14,028 bases of DNA, taken from assembly GCA_900320815.1 (NCBI GenBank), contig ONTY01000006.1:1-14028 (forward strand), read 5' to 3'. Position 1 is the first letter of the stretch, and every line of letters begins with the position of its first letter. Positions 1 through 6,563 of this stretch are shown one piece after another. Under the pieces are notes generated by a model that worked only from the letters and a program-made list of their open reading frames with translations, searched no databases and was not told where the DNA came from. The DNA is from an uncultured Pseudomonadota bacterium (GTDB lineage Bacteria > Pseudomonadota > Gammaproteobacteria > Burkholderiales > Burkholderiaceae_C). The position numbers and the translations under genes were made by a program.

Positions 1-141
1 CCTTTAAAAGCATTTTTTTTTTTTTCTTTACTGAATAGAATAATTATTACCACTCTACAAAAAGCCTCATACGCTCATAACTGACGTTGAATGCCAAAGG
101 TGAAAGCGCCCCCGCTTTGGCAGGCACACACCGCCGCTGCG
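1..141. other. Non-coding left edge, AT-rich then GC-rich
   Basis: No gene is supported here. The first 60 bases are AT-rich, with a run of 13 T at 13-25, unlike the GC-rich remainder. The only structure is the nested inverted repeat at 92-122. The stretch lies just past the integrase stop codon, so if the integrase belongs to an inserted element this is the interior of that element. The contrast in base composition fits that reading but does not prove it. Confidence 0.5.
92..122. repeat. Nested inverted repeat downstream of integrase
   Basis: TGCCAAAG at 92-99 is a perfect inverted match to CTTTGGCA at 115-122. Inside it, AAAGCG at 103-108 is a perfect inverted match to CGCTTT at 113-118, with a CCCC loop. 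The two stems share bases 115-118, so they are mutually exclusive folds. It lies 20 bp past the integrase stop and could act as its transcript end. On the minus strand no T-run follows, so a normal intrinsic terminator is not shown. Confidence 0.4.
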
Positions 142-1494
142 TCACTGTTGCGCCCCGCCATCCTTGGCGGCTCTGGCAAGCTCTGCGGCGCGCTCTGGCT
201 CCACGCCGTCCGCCAGCGCATCGCAGTAATCCGCCCACACCTGCAGCATCTTGCGGCGTTGCTCTAAAAAGTCCGTACGGTTATAGGCGCGGCCATTGGC
301 ATCCCTGACCGAGTGCGCCAACTGCTCCTCCGCGTACCTTTCATCCCACCCTAGCTCCTGCACCAGCATGGTGCGCGCGGTTGCACGGAAGCCATGCACT
401 CCCTGTTCCTCTTTTGGTATGCCACTGTTCATCAGCGCCGTACGCAGCGCATTGGGCGAAAGCGGCCTGCTGCGCTGCCGAGGGTTCGGAAACACCCAAC
501 CACCGCAAGCGGGCGTGTCCGTATGGGGGCGTAATTCTTCCAACAGAGCAACCGCCTGCCGTGGCAACGGGACAATGTGCGCTTCCCCAATCGCCTTACC
601 CTCTTTGCTGCGCTTCATTTCGGCGCTTGGAATCGTCCACGTCGCGCTTTCCCAATCTATCTGCTCCCATCGCATCCGTCGTATGTTCCCCGGCCTCTGA
701 AAGAGCATGGGCGCGAGTTGCAGGGCAATAGGCACCACACGGCTATGCCCACGGTAAGCGCGAATGGCGCGTAAGATAAATGCAAGCTCCTGCGGTTTTT
801 TGCGCGCGGCAAAGTGCCTTGGTATCGGCTTTGGCAGTTCATCCTTGATTTCGTCTGCGATGATTTTTGCTGCGCGCCCTGTGTTGCGTGCGTAGCGGAA
901 AACCTGCCCCGCCACCGTCAGTTCACGCCTTGCGGTCTCCAGTGCGCCACGCCTGACAGCGGTTTTCTCCAACACATCCAGCAGTTCCCGTTGCTCAATG
1001 TCCTGCACCGGCCTGTGCCTCAAGTGGGGCAGCAAGTCGGCATCCAGAAAGCGCCGCACACGCACCCCTCCATCCGCCCACGTTGAATCAGCCATCCGCT
1101 TTGCAAACCACTCCTCGGCCACCTCTCCGAACGTGTCACCTGCCGCCGCGCTGCCCTTGGCGTTTTTGTGCTCGGCCACGATGTTCACCCCCGCCGCCTC
1201 TTGCACCAGCAGCGCGCGGCACTTCTCACGGGCAGCCGCAAGTGACACGAGAGGGAATGCGCCAAGAGGCAGCCGCGTTTCTTTTTGACCCGTGCGCTTG
1301 CTTGCTGGCACCCGCAGATACCAGCGTTTTGAGGGAGGGCGGTCAGGCAACTTGCTGGCGCGCACCTCAAGGTACAGCCGGTAGCCCTCATCGGACAGCC
1401 TGTCTAGCTTCTTGCCTGGTGGCAGGGAAGCCGCCTTGCATTCAACATCAGTCAAACGGCGCTTGCGTAGAGAGGAAGTGTTGGCAGCAGTCAT
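142..1494 (-). CDS. Tyrosine integrase, P4/CP4-57 type, arm-type binding domain
   Basis: Site-specific recombinase of about 450 aa that would integrate and excise a mobile element through a 3'-phosphotyrosine intermediate. The N-terminus (LTDVECKAA, then a GYRLYLEV segment and an LPLGAFPLVSLAAAR segment) matches the DUF4102-type arm-binding domain of P4-like integrases. The C-terminal catalytic domain has the full set of residues, counted from the ATG at 1494: Arg267 (RPGNIRRMRW), Lys294, His367-x-x-Arg370 (HGFR), His394 (LAHS) and nucleophile Tyr404 (AYNR). It therefore looks intact and active. The frame opens at a TTG at 1530, but homology begins near the ATG at 1494, which I prefer; neither has a clear Shine-Dalgarno sequence. 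It lies directly downstream of ssrA on the same strand, the arrangement of intA beside ssrA in E. coli CP4-57. That strongly suggests ssrA is its target. Confidence 0.93.
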   Translation of the reverse strand: MTAANTSSLRKRRLTDVECKAASLPPGKKLDRLSDEGYRLYLEVRASKLPDRPPSKRWYLRVPASKRTGQKETRLPLGAFPLVSLAAAREKCRALLVQEAAGVNIVAEHKNAKGSAAAGDTFGEVAEEWFAKRMADSTWADGGVRVRRFLDADLLPHLRHRPVQDIEQRELLDVLEKTAVRRGALETARRELTVAGQVFRYARNTGRAAKIIADEIKDELPKPIPRHFAARKKPQELAFILRAIRAYRGHSRVVPIALQLAPMLFQRPGNIRRMRWEQIDWESATWTIPSAEMKRSKEGKAIGEAHIVPLPRQAVALLEELRPHTDTPACGGWVFPNPRQRSRPLSPNALRTALMNSGIPKEEQGVHGFRATARTMLVQELGWDERYAEEQLAHSVRDANGRAYNRTDFLEQRRKMLQVWADYCDALADGVEPERAAELARAAKDGGAQQ

Positions 1495-1535
1495 GGCGTT
1501 GACACGTAGCAGTAGAGTTGACCCCGCCAATTGAC

Positions 1536-1558
1536 CCGCTTTTCCCTCTTTTTGTCAA
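1536..1558 (-). promoter_or_regulatory. Candidate integrase promoter (-35 TTGACA)
   Basis: On the minus strand a perfect -35 hexamer TTGACA (1553-1558) is followed after about 17 bp by a poor -10 (GTCAAT, 3 of 6 matches). It would start transcription about 25-35 nt upstream of the preferred integrase ATG. The -35 is convincing only as a string; the weak -10 keeps confidence low, and the same bases may instead be an integrase arm site. Confidence 0.3.
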
Positions 1559-1605
1559 TGGACGCCTATTGCCCTTGGTAGACGCTAACGCCATGATTTG
1601 TCCAT

Positions 1606-1645
1606 AAAAAAAGCCGCCTACCTTGACTTTGGTAGACGGCTTTTT
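1606..1645 (-). terminator. Intrinsic terminator of ssrA
   Basis: The arms at 1608-1622 and 1631-1645 pair over 15 bp with an 8-nt loop. The one non-Watson-Crick position is a G-U pair only when read as minus-strand RNA, and a U-run follows in that direction (the A-run at 1606-1612). Both facts assign it to transcription of ssrA, which ends 10 bp earlier. If the integrase did insert at the ssrA 3' end, this terminator was supplied by the element. Confidence 0.85.
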
Positions 1646-1654
1646 ACCTCAAAG

Positions 1655-2029
1655 TGGTGGAGCTGGGGGGAGTTGAACCCCCGTCCGCAAACCTTCTCCG
1701 TCCAGTTCTACATGCTTAGCAGTCTGTTTTGACTCTCGCCACTCGGGTCGCGCAGCCGCACGCTACCCAAGCCGCCAGTGCCCTTGCGTCTCGCCAGCGC
1801 CCAAGGCACCCGGAAGCCGGCCAGCCGGTGTGGTGTTCCCCCGCAGCCGGGACGGCTTGCGCCGCCCTTGCCCAGCCCATCGGCAGACTGTTGCGAGGCT
1901 CGCCGGTTTAGGCGGCGAGTGCGAAACGTTCGTCGTTTGCAGTTACTTTGGTTCAGCGGTTTTACGAGGTGACTGAACCTCGGCATGCCCTGAGGCGGTT
2001 CCAACCCGCGTCGAAACCAGTACAGCCCC
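1655..2029 (-). ncRNA. ssrA: Transfer-messenger RNA (tmRNA)
   Basis: One-piece tmRNA of about 375 nt that rescues stalled ribosomes by trans-translation with SmpB. The 5' end GGGGCUG (2023-2029) pairs with CAGCUCC before the encoded ACCA at the 3' end (1655 onward). A T-arm with GGTTCAA in a G5/C5 stem is present. The 5' section carries the usual UGGUUUCGACG and GCAUGCCGAGG blocks. The tag frame at 1908-1940 begins with resume codon GCA and encodes ANDERFALAA then UAA, so with the tRNA-borne alanine the tag is AANDERFALAA, ending in the LAA protease signal. The 3' end is intact, including the segment that elements normally restore on insertion. ubiG lies 39 bp upstream and an integrase downstream, both on the same strand. 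Confidence 0.97.
1908..1940 (-). other. tmRNA proteolysis tag reading frame (ANDERFALAA)
   Basis: Ten codons beginning at resume codon GCA (1938-1940) and ending at TAA (1908-1910) give ANDERFALAA. The final ALAA is the degron read by ClpXP/ClpAP. The stop is followed by a GC-rich hairpin, as in other tmRNAs. Confidence 0.95.
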
Positions 2030-2042
2030 AAAGAGGGCGCGG

Positions 2043-2072
2043 ATTGTAGGAGAGCGGCACCGCGCTTTTCAA
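2043..2072 (-). promoter_or_regulatory. Sigma-70 promoter of ssrA
   Basis: On the minus strand, -35 TTGAAA (2067-2072) and -10 TACAAT (2043-2048) are 18 bp apart, each with five of six consensus bases. The -10 ends 13 bp before the mature tmRNA 5' end, leaving a very short leader for RNase P to remove. The -35 overlaps the ubiG stop codon (2069-2071), so ssrA is transcribed independently but packed directly against ubiG. Confidence 0.75.
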
Positions 2073-2806
2073 GCATCCGCGCTGCTGCTTTGTGGCTTTT
2101 GCGCCGCGAGCATGTAGTTGACGCTAGTGTCCTCAGAGAGCCAGTAGCGGCGCGTGAAGGGGTTGTATTGCAGTCCGCGCATGTGAGTTGGCGCCAGCTG
2201 CGCGGCGCGGCAAAAACCGGCCAACTCGCCAGGGCGCAGAAAGCGCGCCCAGTTGTGTGTGCCACGCTGCAGTAAGCGCAGTACATATTCCGCGCCGACG
2301 ATGGCATAGAGCCACGATTTGGGGTTGCGGTTGATGGTGGCCATGAACAACCAGCCACCTGGGCGCAGCAAGCGCGCGCAGGCCCGCACCACAGAAGCAG
2401 GGTCGGGCACGTGCTCGAGCATTTCCATGCAGGTGACGGCGTCAAAGCTGCCAGGTGCTTTGGCAGCGAGTTCCTCGGCAGCCGCCACGCGGTAGGAAAC
2501 GCCCTGCGTGCCTGCCTCCAGCGCGTGCAGGCGCGCGGCTTTGATGGATCTAGAGGCCAAGTCAATGCCGAGCACTTCGGCACCCTGGCGTGCCATCGCG
2601 TCTGCCAGGATGCCGCCGCCGCAGCCCACATCCAGCACGCGCAGGCCGGCCAGTGGCGCAATGGAGCCAATCCAGTCCAAGCGCAGTGGGTTGATGGCGT
2701 GCAGCGGGGCAAGAGCACCGCCCTCGTCCCACCAGTGGTGCGCCAGTGCAGAAAATTTTTCTAATTCGCTTTGGTCAGCATTTGCGGCATATCCAGCGTC
2801 AGGCAT
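2069..2806 (-). CDS. ubiG: Ubiquinone biosynthesis O-methyltransferase UbiG
   Basis: SAM-dependent enzyme that performs both O-methylations of ubiquinone synthesis (2-polyprenyl-6-hydroxyphenol and 3-demethylubiquinol) at the inner membrane. At 245 aa it is close to the roughly 240 aa of E. coli UbiG. Family signatures are the N-terminal FSALAHHWWDEGG...PLHAINPLRLDWI (about 18-46), SAM motif I VLDVGCGGGI (57-66), acidic Asp82 (GIDLA), the post-motif EMLEHVPDP (128-136) and the C-terminal YNPFTRRYWLS...SVNYM (214-232). The ATG at 2806 begins the conserved region, though its Shine-Dalgarno sequence is weak. It lies downstream of ompA on the same strand beyond a terminator, so it needs its own promoter or read-through. 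In many relatives gph follows ubiG; here ssrA does. Confidence 0.95.
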   Translation of the reverse strand: MPDAGYAANADQSELEKFSALAHHWWDEGGALAPLHAINPLRLDWIGSIAPLAGLRVLDVGCGGGILADAMARQGAEVLGIDLASRSIKAARLHALEAGTQGVSYRVAAAEELAAKAPGSFDAVTCMEMLEHVPDPASVVRACARLLRPGGWLFMATINRNPKSWLYAIVGAEYVLRLLQRGTHNWARFLRPGELAGFCRAAQLAPTHMRGLQYNPFTRRYWLSEDTSVNYMLAAQKPQSSSADA

Positions 2807-2830
2807 GGCAATTCACAAATAAAGGCTGCT

Positions 2831-2872
2831 GAAAAAGAAAGAGCCTCAAGAGGCTTGCGCCACCTGAGGCTC
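2831..2872 (-). terminator. Intrinsic terminator of ompA
   Basis: A perfect 8-bp inverted repeat, GAGCCTCA at 2841-2848 and TGAGGCTC at 2865-2872, is followed on the minus strand by TTTCTTTTTC (2831-2840). It lies 34 bp past the ompA stop codon. The distal arm also contains a smaller competing hairpin, GCCTC-AA-GAGGC at 2843-2854. Confidence 0.8.
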
Positions 2873-2906
2873 CGGGGTTTCTGATGAAGAAAAAAGATTA
2901 CTTAAC

Positions 2907-3584
2907 TTATTCTTCCATTGCCGGTGTATCGGCAGCTGGGGCTTCAGCGGCTGGTGCCGCTGGTACTTCACGCATAGCCGTGCGATTGCCAACCACTTCA
3001 ATTTCCACACGGCGGTTTTGGGCACGCCCCGCAGCCGTTTTGTTGGAGGCCACAGGCTGACGTTCGCCCTTGCCTTCGGTATACACGCGGCCTTTTTCAA
3101 TGCCCTTAGATACCAAATATGCCTTCACAGCTTCGGCGCGGCGCACCGACAGGCGCTGGTTATAACGGTCGCTGCCAATGGAGTCGGTATGACCAGTAGC
3201 GACAATGACTTCCAAATCAATGCCCTGGATGTAGGTGACCAGTTCATCAAGTTTCGCGCGACCTTCGGGCTTGAGCACAGCTTTGTCAAAGTCAAAGAAT
3301 GCGTCGGCGTTATAGGTCACCTTTTCCATGACAGGTTCGGGTGCCGGTGCAGGCGGTACAGGCGCTGGCGCTGGTTGGGCGGCCACAATAGCGCCGTCGC
3401 AGCCAGCAGCCGCCGTTGCAGGCGTCCAGAAATTGTCGCGCCAGCACAATTCATTTGTGCCGTTTTTCCAAACCAAATCACCTTGGCCATTACGCCAGTT
3501 ATCAATTGCTGAAACATCTGCAAAAGCAGAACCGGCTACCGTCGAGAAGGCGATCAAAGCCGCCACTCTGTTCAATTTTTTCAT
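2907..3584 (-). CDS. ompA: OmpA-family outer-membrane/peptidoglycan-anchoring protein
   Basis: A 225-aa secreted protein linking the outer membrane to peptidoglycan. Residues 1-22 are a signal peptide with a likely cut at SAFA|DV. Residues 26-64 are the betaproteobacterial N-terminal segment (DNWRNG...LVWKNGTNELCWRD...WTPATAA..GCDG) with Cys47 and Cys62, a possible disulfide, instead of the eight-stranded barrel of enteric OmpA. A Pro/Ala hinge covers about 69-84. The OmpA_C domain (about 89-198) keeps the peptidoglycan-binding Asp134 (GHTDS) and Arg148/149 (SVRRAEAV). A further Pro/Ala/Glu-rich tail (about 204-225) follows the domain. The ATG at 3584 is fixed by the signal peptide and a strong GAGGAG 5-10 bp upstream; upstream in-frame starts are ignored. 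It is divergent from gyrA. Confidence 0.95.
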   Translation of the reverse strand: MKKLNRVAALIAFSTVAGSAFADVSAIDNWRNGQGDLVWKNGTNELCWRDNFWTPATAAAGCDGAIVAAQPAPAPVPPAPAPEPVMEKVTYNADAFFDFDKAVLKPEGRAKLDELVTYIQGIDLEVIVATGHTDSIGSDRYNQRLSVRRAEAVKAYLVSKGIEKGRVYTEGKGERQPVASNKTAAGRAQNRRVEIEVVGNRTAMREVPAAPAAEAPAADTPAMEE

Positions 3585-3813
3585 GATTCTCCTCATAGGG
3601 AAAAGAAATGCCGCAGCTTGGACTGCGAAAATCAGACGCTCCGAGTGCAAAGCCACTCAAGACGTTGCAGCGATTGTGCCATCGTTCCCTAAAAAACAAC
3701 CCCGTAGCCTCTGCTGCGGCGCCGCAATCAGGAACAATCGTTGCTGCACGGCAACATTGCAAAGCCTCTAAAATCGCGCACTTTGCGCCCTATTGCCTTC
3801 TGTACATATAGCT
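3585..3813. promoter_or_regulatory. Divergent ompA/gyrA intergenic region with dyad symmetry
   Basis: This 229-bp region must hold both promoters. For gyrA the best -10-like string is TAAAAT at about 3769-3774, without a well-spaced -35. For ompA no hexamer pair stands out. Two structures are visible: an 11-bp inverted repeat (GCAGCGATTGT at 3667-3677 and ACAATCGTTGC at 3734-3744, one mismatch as DNA), and between its arms a perfect 12-bp palindrome TGCGGCGCCGCA at 3715-3726. No gene is seen here. Confidence 0.5.
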
Positions 3814-6501
3814 ATGCCTTCGTTTGCCAAAGAGACTCTCCCCATCAGCCTGGAAGAGGAGATGCGGCGCAGCTATCTGGATTACGCCATGAGTGTCATC
3901 GTGGGGCGCGCACTGCCCGATGCGCGCGATGGCCTCAAGCCCGTACACCGGCGCGTGCTGTTTTCCATGCACGAAGCAAACAACGTCTGGAACCGGCCTT
4001 ATGTGAAGTGCGCCCGCGTGGTGGGCGACGTGCTCGGGCGCTTCCACCCGCATGGCGACTCGGCCACCTATGAGGCGCTGGTGCGCATGGCACAGGGCTT
4101 TTCCATGCGCTACACGCTCATCGACGGGCAGGGCAACTTCGGCTCGGTGGATGGCGATCCGCCCGCCGCCTACCGTTACACCGAGTGCCGCCTCGAGCGC
4201 ATCACCGGCGCCATCTTGGCCGACATCGACAAGCAGACCGTCGACATGGTGCCCAACTACGATGGCAAGGAACTGGAACCCACAGTGCTGCCCACGCGGC
4301 TGCCCAACCTGCTCATTAACGGCTCCGGTGGCATTGCTGTGGGTATGGCCACAAACATACCGCCCCACAACCTCAACGAGGTGGCTGACGCCTGCCTGCA
4401 CCTGCTCGCCAATCCAGACGCATCCATCGATGAGCTGATGGACATCGTGCGCGCGCCCGATTTCCCTACTGGTGGCGTTATCTATGGCATAAAAGGTGTG
4501 CGCGAGGGCTACCGCACTGGGCGCGGGCGCCTGGTTATGCGCGCCAAGTGCCACTTTGAAGGACAGGCCATCGTGGTCGATGAACTGCCCTATCAGGTCA
4601 ACAAGCGCGCACTGCATGAACACATAGCTGCGCTGGCACGCGAGAAAAAAATCGAGGGCATCAGCCACACCCAAGACGAGTCCGACAAGTCTGGCATGAG
4701 GCTGGTTATCGAACTCAAACGCGGTGAGCTGCCCGAGGTGGTGCTCAACAACCTCTACAAGCAAACGCAGCTTCAGGACACCTTTGGCATCAACATGGTG
4801 GCGCTGGTGGACGGCCAGCCACGCCTGTGCAACCTCAAAGACTTGTTGGAGGTGTTTCTGTGCCACCGCCGCGAAGTTGTCACGCGGCGCACCAGCTATG
4901 AGTTGCGCCGTGCGCGCGAGCGCGGCCACGTACTCGAAGGGCTGGCTGTGGCGTTGGCCAACATTGACGAGTTCATCCGCATCATCCGCGAGTCGTCCAC
5001 GCCCCAGGTTGCCAAAGAAAGGTTGATGGAACGCACTTGGGATAGCACGCTTGTGCGCGAGCTGCTCATGCGCACGCGCGAAGACGGCGTCACTTTCAGC
5101 GCTGCTGACTACCGTCCCGAGGGGCTGGACGCATATTTCGGATTGCAAGCCGACGGTCTTTACCGCCTTTCTGAGGTGCAGGCACAGGAGATTTTGCAAA
5201 TGCGCCTGCAACGCCTCACCGGTCTGGAACAAGACAAAATCATTGCTGAATACCGGCAAGTTATCGCTGAAATTGAAAACTTGCTTGATATCCTCATGCG
5301 TCCGGAGCGCGTCTCCGCCATCATCGCCAGCGAACTGAAGGCACTCAAAGAAGAGTTCGGGCAAACCAAGGAAGGGGCGCGCCGCTCTACCATAGAACTC
5401 AATGCGCAGGAGCTGGACACCGAAGATCTCATTGCCCCCACGGATATGGTCGTCACGCTCAGCCATGCGGGCTACATCAAGGCACAGCCACTGGATGAAT
5501 ACCGTGTGCAGCAGCACGGCGGGCGCGGCAAGAAAGCCGCCTCCACCAAGGAGGACGACTGGGTGGACCAGCTCTTCGTCGCCAACACGCACGACGCCAT
5601 CCTGTGCTTCTCCAACCGTGGGCGGCTCTACTGGCTCAAGGTGTGGGAAGTGCCCACCGGCTCCGGCAACGCGCGCGGGCGCCCCATCGTCAACATGTTC
5701 CAGAACCTGGAAGACGGCGAAAAAATCACCGCCACACTGCCACTCACGGGCGAGATGCGCAGCTATCCCGCCGACCACTACGTGTTCATGGCCACCGCCC
5801 GAGGCACGGTCAAGAAAACGGCGCTGCCCGAGTTCAGCCGCCCACGCAAGGCGGGCATCATTGCCGTCTCGCTGGACGAGGGCGACGTGCTCATCGGCGC
5901 CGCACTCACCGACGGGCGGCACGACGTAATGCTGTTCAGCGACGGCGGCAAGGCCGTGCGCTTTGACGAGGGCGACGTGCGCCCCATGGGGCGTGGCGCA
6001 CGCGGCGTGCGCGGCATGCGGCTGGATGAAGGCCAGCGCCTCATCGCCATGCTCACTGCCACCCGCGATGCCCCCGACGGGCGCAGCAGCGTGCTCACCG
6101 TGTGCGAAAACGGCTACGGCAAGCGCACCGCCATCAGCGAATACCCGCTGCGCGGGCGCGGCACCAAGGGCGTCATCGCCATCACGCAAAGCGAGCGCAA
6201 TGGTCGTGTGATGGCAGCCACGCTGGTCAGCGACACTGATGAAGTCATGCTGATGACTGGTCACGGCGTGCTCGAGCGCATCCGCGTGGCCAATATCCGC
6301 GAAATCAGCCGCGCCACGCAGGGCGTCAAACTCATCGCCTTAGATGAAGGCGCGCGCCTGACAGATGTGCAGCGCATTGTTGAAAATGACGCCCAAGAAA
6401 CCGACGCGCTTGGCGTCACCACCGAAGATGGCGATGGCACTGAGCGTGTTGAAGACAGTAGCGGCGATGCGCTGCCTGATGATGGCGACAACAACGACTG
6501 A
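3814..6501 (+). CDS. gyrA: DNA gyrase subunit A
   Basis: Breakage-reunion subunit of DNA gyrase, acting as GyrA2GyrB2 to introduce negative supercoils with ATP. At 895 aa it is near the usual length. The start [22 protein letters not shown] is the family N-terminus, so I use the ATG at 3814 rather than an upstream TTG; no clear Shine-Dalgarno sequence is visible. The winged-helix domain has catalytic Tyr122 (YRYTE), in register with E. coli numbering. The quinolone pocket reads [10 protein letters not shown]: Ser83 is the susceptible-type residue, while positions 85 and 87 are Thr and Glu (Val and Asp in E. coli). The C-terminal wrapping domain follows, with a GyrA-box QHGGRGK (567-573) carrying His where the consensus QRRGGRG has Arg. 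The protein ends in an acidic tail. It is divergent from ompA. Confidence 0.98.
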   Translation: MPSFAKETLPISLEEEMRRSYLDYAMSVIVGRALPDARDGLKPVHRRVLFSMHEANNVWNRPYVKCARVVGDVLGRFHPHGDSATYEALVRMAQGFSMRYTLIDGQGNFGSVDGDPPAAYRYTECRLERITGAILADIDKQTVDMVPNYDGKELEPTVLPTRLPNLLINGSGGIAVGMATNIPPHNLNEVADACLHLLANPDASIDELMDIVRAPDFPTGGVIYGIKGVREGYRTGRGRLVMRAKCHFEGQAIVVDELPYQVNKRALHEHIAALAREKKIEGISHTQDESDKSGMRLVIELKRGELPEVVLNNLYKQTQLQDTFGINMVALVDGQPRLCNLKDLLEVFLCHRREVVTRRTSYELRRARERGHVLEGLAVALANIDEFIRIIRESSTPQVAKERLMERTWDSTLVRELLMRTREDGVTFSAADYRPEGLDAYFGLQADGLYRLSEVQAQEILQMRLQRLTGLEQDKIIAEYRQVIAEIENLLDILMRPERVSAIIASELKALKEEFGQTKEGARRSTIELNAQELDTEDLIAPTDMVVTLSHAGYIKAQPLDEYRVQQHGGRGKKAASTKEDDWVDQLFVANTHDAILCFSNRGRLYWLKVWEVPTGSGNARGRPIVNMFQNLEDGEKITATLPLTGEMRSYPADHYVFMATARGTVKKTALPEFSRPRKAGIIAVSLDEGDVLIGAALTDGRHDVMLFSDGGKAVRFDEGDVRPMGRGARGVRGMRLDEGQRLIAMLTATRDAPDGRSSVLTVCENGYGKRTAISEYPLRGRGTKGVIAITQSERNGRVMAATLVSDTDEVMLMTGHGVLERIRVANIREISRATQGVKLIALDEGARLTDVQRIVENDAQETDALGVTTEDGDGTERVEDSSGDALPDDGDNND

Positions 6502-6526
6502 CCGCACTCCTCGCACTACATATACA
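6498..6526 (+). promoter_or_regulatory. Candidate promoter of the DUF2059-like gene
   Basis: CTGACC (6498-6503) and TATACA (6521-6526) are 17 bp apart, each with four of six consensus bases, and the -35 overlaps the gyrA stop codon. The predicted start point would leave a leader of about 30 nt carrying the Shine-Dalgarno sequence. No terminator is visible after gyrA, so co-transcription is also possible. Confidence 0.35.
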
Positions 6527-6563
6527 CCTATCTATTCCCCTGATCAACAGGAGTATCCCTCTA

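Larger units (their letters stand above)
1495..1654. other. ssrA-integrase junction: terminator, att-region repeats, candidate int promoter
   Basis: This 160-bp gap holds the ssrA terminator (1606-1645) and a degenerate second copy of the terminator stem (GCCTA at 1564-1568 with TTGGTAGACG at 1575-1584, against GCCTA at 1616-1620 with TTGGTAGACG at 1629-1638). It also has short direct repeats beginning TTGAC at 1499, 1518 and 1531, plus the inverse TGTCAA at 1553-1558. In ssrA-integrating elements the crossover lies in the 3' end of the RNA gene, so this gap would be element DNA carrying integrase arm sites. That assignment is inference. Confidence 0.5.

Noticed and set aside
87..308. Small plus-strand ORF overlapping the integrase 3' end
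   Set aside because: Mostly antisense to the integrase, no Shine-Dalgarno sequence and no domain.
1708..2718. 336-codon minus-strand frame running through ssrA and ubiG
   Set aside because: It is out of frame with ubiG and crosses the whole tmRNA; the product is Arg/Ala/Ser/Cys-rich without a domain.
3790..6264. 824-codon open frame on the minus strand opposite gyrA
   Set aside because: It is in exact codon register with gyrA, so it stays open simply because gyrA avoids TTA, CTA and TCA codons. Its product is a His/Ala/Val-rich string with no recognisable domain, while gyrA itself is unmistakable.
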